Source of the DNA: Choristocarpus tenellus KU-1152
Taxonomy: Eukaryota > Phaeophyceae
Direction: 5' to 3'
NCBI GenBank assembly: GCA_964200185.2
Contig: CAXNAD020000238.1
Coordinates: 1 to 23,706 of the forward strand
Length of the DNA stretch: 23,706 nt
Shown here: one piece after another, positions 1-9,437 of the stretch
Layout: every line of letters begins with the position of its first letter
Numbering within the stretch: the first letter of the stretch is position 1
Position numbers and translations under genes: made by a program
The notes under the pieces: model-generated
What the model was told of the DNA's origin: nothing
Databases searched by the model: none
What the model saw: only the letters and a program-made list of their open reading frames with translations

Positions 1-1852
1 CCAACCTTAACCTCGTACCCTCGGTCACGGTTCGTCCTTGTTCGTCTGGTCCGTCTTGCCCGGTGATTCTCTTTTAACACACATTGTAAGTGTGGCGTTT
101 AATACCATAAATAATACAATAATAGTTTTTGTTGGTTTCCCCCCTAACACATCCGCGAAATGTTTTAGGGTACATTAATACAAAAAAATAATAATAGGCA
201 GTACAGCGTAGAGGTCGAAGAGGTTACAGCAGGAAACGACATGTCAAATCCCACTTACGATAGATAGTCTGTCACTACACACACGCGACTCTCTCAAGAT
301 GTGCATGCGTTTTAAGCCAGAGACACCAGCGAGATGGGCAAGGAGGGATCTGTTAGATTCTTGGGATGCGTCTCTAGCTCCTCTCCTTGTAAGTGTAGGG
401 CTAAGCTAGGTTAGAGGTACAGCAACAGTGCACACATCACACACACTACTACTGTAATTTCGAGCTTTTACGGGAGTGTTGTATAGTATAATAACTGCTA
501 TGCAAATAGTAACTAGTTTTTTTTTAGAGATATCTTTCACATTTATGACAGGTTTTACTTTTGCAAGGGTTCTCTTCTGATATATTTATTTGGCTTTTTC
601 CAACACATTATTTGGAGAATGTCCACGGACATAATAATACATAATAGTGGGATAAGCCGATGATGCAGTATAGCAAACTAGTGGTCGAACAGACAAAGTA
701 ACGAACACTATAATAATCTTTTCAAACAAAGGAGTTCGTAGTGTGGGAAGTAGTATAAATAGATAATAGTGTTGACCTTTTGACAAGAGGAAAGCAAAGT
801 CGACTATTAATACTATATACATTATTAGGGGGATCAATTACAAGTAATTCTCAGTTTTCACCATCTCTTTCCTTCCTTTGTTGAAAAGTCAACAACAGGG
901 AAATAAATTGTTTTATGATGCTGATCGCTTACATTTTGGATATAATGAAATATGTAAAAGATTACCATGGGGGGATGGATTAATTATATATGTGAAATAG
1001 ACAATATAGGTGGTAGTAGTAGTGTTGGTGTTTTTAACTGTATATATTTGTTCATGATAATATTATGGTGTGAATATCTACAAATGAATCATGGATACCA
1101 AAAACTTTTTGTAGAAATAAAGATGAGAATCATGGGTGCAAAGTCAGCTGGTTCTAGAGATTGCTGGATTTTGACAATGTTTTCATCATTTTCAATTAAA
1201 TAATATTATTGTTATGCCCACTCACATTTTGTAGATGTGTAATGGAAGGAACAAGAAAAAATAATCAGGACTAATCGCATTCCGTTCTCTCAAAGAACAC
1301 AGATCAAACAGCCAAAATGATAAATTGGAGTATCATTTCGTTGGTTTTTTCGAGATGTTTTATTCTTTTCCATTTTTCCACAACAACTATTCTCCTCCAT
1401 CTACTATTTCTATCATGATTTTTTTCGGACACGTGGTCCATTGGCAGCTGCAAATTGATGTTTGAAAGCTTTCGTTGTTCGTAAATATTTTGCCTGAATT
1501 ATGATTGGTCCATAGTTACGTCAGGGTTGTTAATGGCAATTTTGGTATTCTGAATTTGCATAAATCATGGGACAATCATTTCTGATCCCCCCAAACCCAC
1601 TTCTATATTACAAGGTGTGGGTTAAGTGTTAGGTTCTTCTGATCGATGCACAACAATTGACATAGAATATCAACCTCGAACAGATTACCCTGAGGCTCCA
1701 CACGTCCCACTCTTCATTATACTTGGAGATTTGCGAGAGAAGTGCTATATTGTGGTCCTCGTTGCATCGTCAGGAATCAGCCATTCTCTTTGGCTCCACC
1801 TCTGGCAAGTTACCCTAGTATTGATTGTCTATTCTGTACTCGTGGACGGGGA
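1..1852. other. AT-rich stretch without a recognisable gene
   Basis: This left flank is AT-rich with many short homopolymer and TAA/TTA runs. Only short open frames of under about 85 codons occur (for example 586-837 on the minus strand and 967-1203 on the plus strand), and their translations show no domain. The plus-strand frame at 967 has a fair start context (ACCATGG) but is followed by AT-rich, low-information protein. I treat the region as intergenic. It probably contains the promoter of the PX-domain gene starting at 1853, but I cannot point to a specific element. Confidence 0.55.
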
Positions 1853-2386
1853 ATGATGGTTGGTGGAGTAGCGAGCCTACCCACACATCGTGGAACAGAA
1901 CCTCAGTTCGCTGTCTACATTTCAGGGTTTCGCATTGTCAAGGATGGTGGCAGACACCTTACCAAAGAGACTGCACCCACCAGGCATTGCGAGTACCACG
2001 TTGTGGTGCTACTCCAAAACCAGCAATACGAGTGCTGGCAGCGCTTCTCCAGTTTCAAGGCGATAGCACGCAATACTGATTTGGGCACGTCGCCATCAGC
2101 ATCGGCGGCGTGGGAGGCTGTGCGCCGTTGCCGCCCTGCTGCCGGGGGAGTTCTTGACCCCGATCATCTCAGCAGAAAGTGCTTGGTGCTCGAGACCTTT
2201 CTACGGCAACTTCTTGGTGCATTTCACAGTCCTGGGAACTTGGTAGATATATTGGCACGCTCCTCTTCGAGGCAGCCTAGAGAGCATGTTTCGCATGCTG
2301 GACGTCCTTGGGTGAGACAAACTCAGCGCTTTGGTACTGCAGCTGCTAGTCCTTTGTGGGTGCTTGCTCGGGGGATTTACAGCTAA
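1853..2386 (+). CDS. PX (phox homology) domain protein, about 177 aa
   Basis: The frame from the tandem ATGs at 1853/1856 to the TAA at 2384-2386 encodes a protein that is almost entirely one PX domain. Seen: a first strand FAVYISGF (residues 19-26), the strand EYHVVVLL (47-54), then WQRFSSF (62-68), which matches the family RYSxF motif whose Arg contacts the 3-phosphate of PI3P. A helix SRKCLVLETFLRQLL (107-121) carries the second family Arg. Known of the family: PX domains bind membrane phosphoinositides, mostly on endosomes, and act in sorting and trafficking. The Pro-rich loop is diverged (RCRPAAGGVLDP). The tail after residue 130 is low complexity. A strong donor-like GTGAGA at 2312 could truncate this exon and join it to an unseen downstream exon, so the C-terminus is uncertain. 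I see no upstream exon; the frame is open back to 1742, but that part reads as noncoding. Confidence 0.68.
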   Translation: MMVGGVASLPTHRGTEPQFAVYISGFRIVKDGGRHLTKETAPTRHCEYHVVVLLQNQQYECWQRFSSFKAIARNTDLGTSPSASAAWEAVRRCRPAAGGVLDPDHLSRKCLVLETFLRQLLGAFHSPGNLVDILARSSSRQPREHVSHAGRPWVRQTQRFGTAAASPLWVLARGIYS

Positions 2387-5300
2387 GATAGAGAAAAATC
2401 CCGACTTCATTTGACCTTTGTATTCTTCATCTAGCTCATCAGAACAGTCAGATCACATAGGCCGTGATCGTACCTTCTGCATCTGGTTCTGTGATGCAGC
2501 AAGACACACCTGCCTAGAATACAACTGCGAACGTTATGTGCAAAAGTTTTCAGACTAAAGTAGTATTTTCCCATCAATGTGCTTGCGAGTGTGAACTCTC
2601 CTTGTGAGTGTGATACAGTTTATCGTTATGCGCAGAGTTTTCTGTTTTGATAGATATAAATGTTTGGAAGTGCGGTTGGGGCGTTTCTGATTCACACACT
2701 ACAAATAGCAAGTAAGGTTGGTTCACTTTGTTTTTCTGCAGGCACTTTTGATCATTTGAGAATAGACGGAAGTAGAGGCTCATTCGCATTGGAAGAAACA
2801 TACACCCTTTTTGTTAATAGTCGCGTCAACAATTTATTCTTTGGCGTTTTCCTCGTCATGGAAGACGTGCTTGATGCAACCGATTTTTTCATAGGACCAG
2901 TAGGGAATGAGGCTGTTTCTCTTTCTCTTCTTAAGACACATTTGTCTTTTAAAAAGAGGGATGGAAACCTTAGGGTGTTAGTACATTATAAGCAAGATTG
3001 GTGTTCGTTTCAGGTGCTTTTGATCAGTTGAATAGATGGGAGTAAAACTGAACCATCCACGATGGAAAAGAACCACCTCCCTACTGTTTGTTAATATTTG
3101 TGGCAACAGTGTCTTTTATTTTTCCTGTTTTGTATTACATAACTTAATGTAAACACACTTTTGATTGGATTGTTGAAGCAATAGCAAATAGGCTGGTTAA
3201 ATTATGTTTTTTGGCCATCTTGTCTGTCAAAGAGAGGTGAAAGTAACCTGAAGGTGCTTAAGAAAATCATCTCTTGTTAATAGTCATGGTATGAGTAAAT
3301 TAATTACAAAGATTGATCATGCGATCCATATCATGCTTAATATGCAGTTTCCATTTACTAGTTTGGATTTCCTGTTTAGACTTCTCAACAAATGTGTTTC
3401 GGATTTTTGAGTTGCTCGACTATTTAGTTCAGAGTTGTAATGGTTACGGTCACTTGGACTGTGATAAATTTATTTTCCTGGTGTATTTCTTGCATGAGTG
3501 AGCCAATGCTTGATTGTGATAAAGGTAAGTGTGAAGACCATGATAGGTATTCCTTGGGATCAACTGGTACGGCAGGAATGTTAATGTGAGTTCTTCACAG
3601 GTAGGTGTAGGATTGTGGAACCCCTTGTGCTTCAGTCAAGCAAGAGCTCCCTGGATACTCAATTACCTAATCGTGGCTTGCTACCATTGATTTTTCTGTT
3701 CAACCAAGGTAACTTCATGGGTGAACATCCCCAAGATTGGTTCAACTTTGACTGTCAGGATAAACTTCCACTATATATATGTATGTGTGTCGTCCCTAAC
3801 TTACCTGTTCAACATAATCTTTAATGTAATCTGGTCATGTTGGAGGATGACATGACTATGAACGTGTCATGCACTGTCTTCATCCCTGCATCGTCTCTCA
3901 ACAGGGCAATAAACCACTGAATTCGATGTTGCGCAATAGTCCACATAACAATCTTTCAATTTAGATTCATTAATGTGATCGTCCGACTAGGCAGCAAAAA
4001 CTGGTACCCCACCTGCTTCTACAGTCATGAGTCACATATTTGCAGTTCGTCCTTTTTGCCTACTTGTACAGACAGGGATGCCAGTGTGTTTCTCTCTGTT
4101 AGTTTTTGTGGATGGTGATGCAGGGAACCTCTTCAAAGGATCCTGTGCAACATTGATCATGTCATCTGATTTCGCGTTCTTCGTATGTTTTTGTCAACGC
4201 TCATATCAATTCCTTGCTCTGTACTCCCTTGATAATTCTATATTTTACACTATGCGAGAGGGGTACAAACTCATTCATTAACAGACTGGAACAACTGGTA
4301 GTTTTGCACACTGATCACAATGAGTAGGCAGAGGGCATCCAATCTAATCTGCTCAGAGGTAAACAGGTCAAACTAGTAAGTACCGCATAAATAAATGTAC
4401 GTGTGCATTTCATGATACATACGCACATGAAATGTTCCTACCGCTGCTTGTGTGGTGTTCAGCGTGCGATAGTACTGTGACTTCTCCAGTAGGTGTTGAC
4501 TATGAAAAAGTGCAGATTGCTCTGTGTATGATACCCCTCTCTATTCTCACCTCATGGTGTAACAGGCATACTCATCATATCCGTGCAAATCTATCTAGAT
4601 CTTGACGGAACACCTTGGCTAGTGACCAGGTTATTTCACACTGTCTTCCTGTACAAACTTGCCTGCCTTATTAAGCCAGGACTAGTACCAACAATATCTT
4701 GCCTCCCAAACAGCAGACCAGTGCCCTACGAGTTTACTCTTTTCTGCTACTGGTAAGAATTCCCATCATTTGACAAGTTGAAAAACATACTGCTGTATTG
4801 CTTGCATGACACAATATAATGTTTTACCATTATACAAAACAAAGTGTTCTACACACACCAGATGTAGCGAGTGCCTCTCAAGGAAGTGTGGAGGATGACA
4901 CTAGAGGTCCAGGACTGGGAAAGAGGGCAGATCAACAAAACATCAATGGTGCCACTTGGGGAGGGGCAGATGGGAGTGGTGAGAGGAGGGTACTTGTCCA
5001 AGAATACAGACCCACTACAGCACAAAATATGGTTTCAGACCTCAAGAGGCAATCAGGGATGGAGGTGTTCCAGCAGCATTAGCTGTCATCATTGGTCGAG
5101 AGTGTGGTCACTAATATGGGGCTGAGCAGTGTTTGATTCTGTGCAAGATATGCTTTGGTGGAAAAGGGATGAGTCAACTGTGCGAGGTATTTTCTTGCAT
5201 ACTTAGTGATACCATCAAATTGATCTTGACATGATAACTGCATAGTGCGTTTAGCAGACAATTGCTGACATTGTCAAGGGTGTGTTGTTTCTCTTGAGAA

Positions 5301-6297
5301 AACAAAAAATGCCTAGAGTATTCCAACAAACGAAAGAGCAGGGAGAGGTGCCTCTTTCAGGTAACTTGGCTGAAAAACAACTCAAGCTTTGTACCTGCTG
5401 GATCAAAATGGGTCTTGATTTGTACAAGGACTTCGTGTGAGTCTCTCTCTGGTGCTTGTAGACTCCTTGCTGCAGCATGTGATTCAAAGATTTGTTACTG
5501 CAAAATGCAGAGTCAATGACCCGACCAAAAGTTCTGAAACCATTGCCGTACTGCACATAGCGTAGCATTTAGGGGCAATTATTTCTGGTGAAGTGAAAGA
5601 ACAACTGCATTGGTCCAGAACAAGTGACGCCTACCCATTTCCACTTCAATTTGTTCAACTTCAGCAAACTGTTACCATTTGACCATGGGTATGATTGGTC
5701 TGTTGCCCAACTGAGAGTCTCTAGATCCAAGTCGCTTGTTTTGAAGTGCCTCCCCACGATTCTAGCAACATTTTTTTGCACTTGATTAAAAGTGATAAGG
5801 GTCTATATTTGCGCAGCCAAAATAAACCAGCCGAGGGTCATTAACTGGCACAGCCACCCAAATATTATTTGTACAGTCATTTCACCACGTCAATAATTCG
5901 TATTAACTTCAATCTTCAAAAAGAATGCATATGTCACTGCTGATGCATTCATCGCATACACCTTAACCCAGAACAGTGTTCAACTACACTATCCCTGTGA
6001 AATTGAGGGTATTGGCTGCAGTCAGACCATATCATACACAACATGAAGCGACACAAAGTGCAATTGAAAGCTCATTTCAATTTAGCTATGCATGCCATGA
6101 CACAAGCCTCCATTTGCATGCCCTCTTTTCAAAAATCTCCACCTCAACCTTTCATTGCACATGATCATGACAGCATCAACAACAAATGCAGAGTCACGGC
6201 ACCCAAAAATAATGCTATGATGGCTAAAACTATGCTGAGTCCCTACGTGAGCTTACTTTGGCCTACCATTGCCTATATCTACTCTGTTCTTGCAGAC
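2387..6297. other. Gene-poor interval between the PX gene and the aldolase
   Basis: About 3.9 kb with no gene I can support. It holds the decayed tandem duplication described separately and several open frames of 60-125 codons (3313-3501, 3615-3824, 4027-4281, 4819-5082 on plus; 5251-5805 on minus) whose products match no family I recognise. Some could be exons of unknown genes, because introns are common in this genome. Its right end should contain the 3' UTR and polyadenylation region of the minus-strand aldolase. Confidence 0.45.
2703..3262. repeat. Degenerate tandem duplication, period about 275 bp, two copies
   Basis: Sequence around 2742 (GGCACTTTTGATCATTTGA) reappears around 3014 (GGTGCTTTTGATCAGTTGA). 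The following 120 bp stay alignable, including TTTGTTAATAGTCG at 2810 versus TTTGTTAATATTTG at 3089, and the CCTTAGGGTGTTA block near 2968 versus CCTGAAGGTGCTTA near 3248. The offset stays near 272-280 bp throughout. The copies differ by many substitutions and small indels, so the duplication is old. A further TTGTTAATAGTC at 3275 hints at a third, more decayed unit. No coding frame is conserved between copies. Confidence 0.5.
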
Positions 6298-7956
6298 CTA
6301 GTTGTGATCTCCCTGACCTGGTGCATATGAGTACTCTCCCCGGGCTGCAGCACCCGCAATGACAAGCTCCTTCTCCAAAAGTGCAGACATCTCCTCCAAG
6401 GGCAGGGGGGAGCCCTTGGGGTTCTTCTTGCACAGATCAAGCAGAGGGAGCTGCAAAGCCTGGCTCCACGAGAAGCTGAGGTTCCAGGGTGAGTTACCCT
6501 TAGCCTTGTTGATGGCATCAAGGCGAGCTGCTGCATCTTCAAGGGCCTGCCCCCCACTGAGGAAGTTGACCCCAGGCATAGCTGCTGGCATAACCCTGCG
6601 AAGTGTGGTTACTGTTGCCTCACCAATCTCCTTGGCAGTGAACTTTTCTGTGCAGCCACGACCTGGATTCACCATGTTGGGCTTAAGGGTGGAACCCTCC
6701 ATGAACACACCATGGTCGAGCATTGCCTTGTACAGGTGAGCCTGCACCTTGACATTCACACGGATAGCTGTCTCCAGGTCATAGTCACCAGCAAGGCTGA
6801 TGTCTGGCTCCACAATGGGGACCAGCCCGTTGTCCTGGCAAATGAGGGCATACCTGGGGATATAGGAAGGAGGAAAATCACGATCACGACAAAATTCAGA
6901 TCAACTCAGTGTACTGGTTCCAATGTCATCATCCCTTGTGCTCACAGGTCATCTGTAAAGTCTTCGTAAGAGATAATCAAGACGCGAATGCCCAATTTTT
7001 TTAAACAGTAGGGCTGTTGAAGCCCATATCTAGAGATGGGTGTATGTATGACAGAAAGATCATGGGTGTGCTTAAAACATCGACATAAAGAAGGCTTGTG
7101 CTCTGAAGCCCTCCCTCGCTTGGGAACCTGGGTTGCATTTCATTTCTGTGGTGCTAAGCAAATTTTAGCATGCCATAGTGTAATTCCCTACAAAGAGCGC
7201 AGCTTGTACCATCAATTGTAAAAGGATAATCGCCGCCATAGTAATACTGAGGTCTCTGAACGCATGTACAGGCATTTTGAGGTGGAACATCTTTGTGAAC
7301 TATGGATCAGATCACCTGGCCAGGTCATCCATGTTCGTCTGGATTGCCAAGCTTGAAATATCACCATCAGCACCGATGACAAGAGGGCTCCGCCACTTTG
7401 CAAAACGCGCGCCGGCATCGTAATACTCCTTGCAACGAACCGCGAGAGAGTCGAGACCCTGCATCACCGTCTCTCCAGGCTTGCACCCAGGCAAGGCGTA
7501 GACCTTGAGGTGAGGCTTGACTCCTGGGACTATTCCGCGTTTCGACAAAAGCTCGGGAAAAGGAACCCCATCATCAGACTTTTGATACAGCGTCTCAGGG
7601 TCGAGAATTGCTCCAGAGAGGAAGTCGGCTCCATTGGCCACGGTGAAGAGCATCTGCCTGTACAGCCGGCGGTTTTCCTCTGTGTTGATGATGCCGACCT
7701 TTTCGAAACGGTCACCGATGGTCCCGGGACCCTCGTCGCAAGCTGTCAATCCCTTACCATATTGAGACATGGCGGCAGCCGTCTCCACTAGTGCGGCTTT
7801 CTTCTCGGCAGAGAGATGCTGACCTCCATGCATGATGATAGCCCTGCCGTTTTGACGGGCGACTGCGACAGAGTACGGAAGTCGCGCCGGGGTGACGAAG
7901 GCCTCTGTTCCAGAGATTATAGCAAGCGAGGCTACAGCCCAGCCCGTGAGAGACAT
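6298..7956 (-). CDS. FBA: Plastid-targeted class I fructose-bisphosphate aldolase (2 exons, 398 aa)
   Basis: Catalyses reversible cleavage of fructose 1,6-bisphosphate to DHAP and glyceraldehyde 3-phosphate (also sedoheptulose bisphosphate) in the Calvin cycle and plastid sugar metabolism. Exon 1 is 7956-7316 and exon 2 is 6853-6298. The phase-2 intron splits an Arg codon (CCAG|GTGATC ... CCCCAG|GTATG) and restores family sequence across the junction (NMDDLA-R-YALICQDNG). Class I hallmarks: the Schiff-base site VFMEGSTLKPN with Lys271; the ACDEGPGTIG loop with the catalytic Asp; GARFAKWR with the phosphate-binding Lys/Arg; and IVEPDI with the catalytic Glu. The leader is a hydrophobic signal peptide (1-19) and an A|FVTP cleavage junction, then an Arg-bearing, acid-free transit segment to about residue 45. 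That combination indicates import into a complex plastid. Length is normal for a precursor. The C-terminus (SYAPGQGDHN) lacks the usual terminal Tyr of animal and plant enzymes. Transcribed away from the neighbouring plus-strand gene. Confidence 0.96.
6854..7315 (-). other. Intron of the aldolase gene (462 nt)
   Basis: GT at 7315-7314 and AG at 6855-6854 on the minus strand, phase 2. The boundaries are fixed by resumption of conserved aldolase sequence (YALICQDNGLVPIVEPDI) directly after the junction. Reading straight through from exon 1 hits a TGA within one codon of the donor. Nothing else is recognisable inside. Confidence 0.93.
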
Positions 7957-8327
7957 TATAAAGAACCTAGATCACCCTCGCTATACCTGTCCGCTCCCTC
8001 CTTCCCAAATGCTGCTTACGTTTGTAGGTCCAACAAATTACAACTTTGTATAAACATGATTAGTATATATCCCTCTCGGTGTGGAACACCTAGAAGATAT
8101 TGAATTTGAGTTAATTCTGGTCGCAGGTCTACATGATATTCGATTGACAGAGGTGATATCTTCTTTAGGACACTACGCACATGGCTTTTGTACTGAGTGC
8201 ATATTGTCGAAGACTAGCCCCAGAGGCAAGGAGATCTCAGCGAATTTTCATTGCCTCAGTTCCCCCACCTCTATACAAACGAGGCTTGCACGCGAATACA
8301 AGGGTGGGAAAGAATAGTGATCATTGG
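7957..8327. promoter_or_regulatory. Divergent promoter region between aldolase and methyltransferase-like gene
   Basis: The two start codons face away from each other with about 370 bp between them (about 225 bp if the longer start at 8181 is used), so both promoters must lie here or overlap. On the aldolase strand a TATA-like GATATATACT lies about 105-115 bp upstream of the ATG (around 8061-8070). I see no clear TATA box for the plus-strand gene. Shared regulation is possible but not shown. Confidence 0.4.
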
Positions 8328-9437
8328 ATGAGATCTTCGGCACTTTTCTTGAGTGTTTGGCTGGTTTGTGCGTTGCCCTCCACAACGGTAAATGCAGGCT
8401 GGTGGCCGTTTAGAAGTCGAGCGAGTTCAATCTTCGATGACCCGGTCTTGCGCAAGGCCCTTGAACATCGTCGAGAATCGGAGAAGGAGATGGGCAAATA
8501 TGTGGAAAGTATGCGTGGCAAGTTTCAGGAACTGATGAGCTTGAAGACAAGTAAAAAGGTATTGATTGCATTACGATTTTCAGAAACGCAACTATTTATA
8601 GTGAACGTCGACAATTGTTGCAATATTGATAAGGAGTGCTGACCAATTTACAGGTGGAATCCCCCCAAGCCTTCATATCCTCGCACTTGCGCATAAACCA
8701 GCATATTCTTCGACTTGCTGTCCTTTCTGCAATGCATTTTGCATGATATCACATGCGGTACTACCTTCATGTATTCCTTACCCTCCCTCCTTCACCACAC
8801 ACAGATCGACCACGCCGAGTTTGAGCTCCGTGTGCATGCGCTAGGAAATGAGTTTGCCCTGGAGACCCAGCGCATCACCTACGGTATCGTGGACCCACCA
8901 GACGCCCGTAGAGAGTACGAGACCTTGTATGGCTGCTGTCGGTACACTCCTGAAGCAATACGCCTCATCGCGAGCTTTTCTCCCATAGTGGAGATTGGGG
9001 GAGGGCGAGGTCATTGGCAAAAAGCTCTGAGAGAGGCTGGAGCCAGTGTGATTTCATTCGACAGTGGTACAAGCCCAAGACCCCTTGCTGCACTTCCTCC
9101 GGTAGGGGAAGTTTATGCTGGTGATGAACTTATGCTTCGTGCTCACTGTGGCAAGACTCTACTGCTTGTGTATCCACCAGAGGGAGACATGGCTTTGCGA
9201 TGTGTTCACGAATACGAAGGGGATCTCGTCGTGTATGTTGGGGAAGGAAGGGGTGGTGTAAATGCTTGCACGGAATTTTTTGACCTGATGGAATCCGAAT
9301 GGGTGGCAGAAGTGGTGATGGATCTTGACCCTTTTCCTCAGTGCTTTGAGCGCCTCTACGTCCTTTGCCGGAAGTCGATGCCTCCCAAGGGAAACTTTAG
9401 CTCATTAGTGTTGTCAAAAGAGAAGGGAAATACGTGA
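8328..9437 (+). CDS. SAM-methyltransferase-like protein with N-terminal signal peptide (2 exons, about 287 aa)
   Basis: Exon 1 is 8328-8558 and exon 2 is 8805-9437. The phase-0 intron (AAAAAG|GTATTG ... CACACAG|ATCGAC) joins KTSKK to IDHAEF. The chosen Met begins a good signal peptide (MRSSALFLSVWLVCA, predicted cut near TVNA|GWWPF). An in-frame ATG at 8181 would add 49 residues in front and bury that signal, so I prefer 8328. Exon 1 continues with a charged helical stretch. Exon 2 carries a Rossmann-type methyltransferase core: motif I VEIGGGRGHW (139-148), an acidic residue ending the next strand (VISFDSG), LLVYPPEGDMAL in the position of the catalytic motif IV, and strands LVVYVGEGRGG and RLYVLCRK. 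Inference: a SAM-dependent methyltransferase of unknown substrate that enters the secretory system, possibly the plastid-surrounding compartments. Its family is uncharacterised as far as I can tell. Confidence 0.78.
8559..8804 (+). other. Intron of the methyltransferase-like gene (246 nt)
   Basis: Donor GTATTG at 8559, acceptor CACACACAG ending at 8804, phase 0. The intron contains in-frame stops, and the acceptor follows a pyrimidine-rich tract (TTACCCTCCCTCCTTCACC). A nearby alternative donor at 8551 (GTAAAA) would break the frame, which favours 8559. Confidence 0.8.

Noticed and set aside
4819-5125. Two overlapping plus-strand frames of about 85 codons
   Set aside because: Neither has a recognisable motif, and purine-rich DNA here keeps more than one frame open at once.
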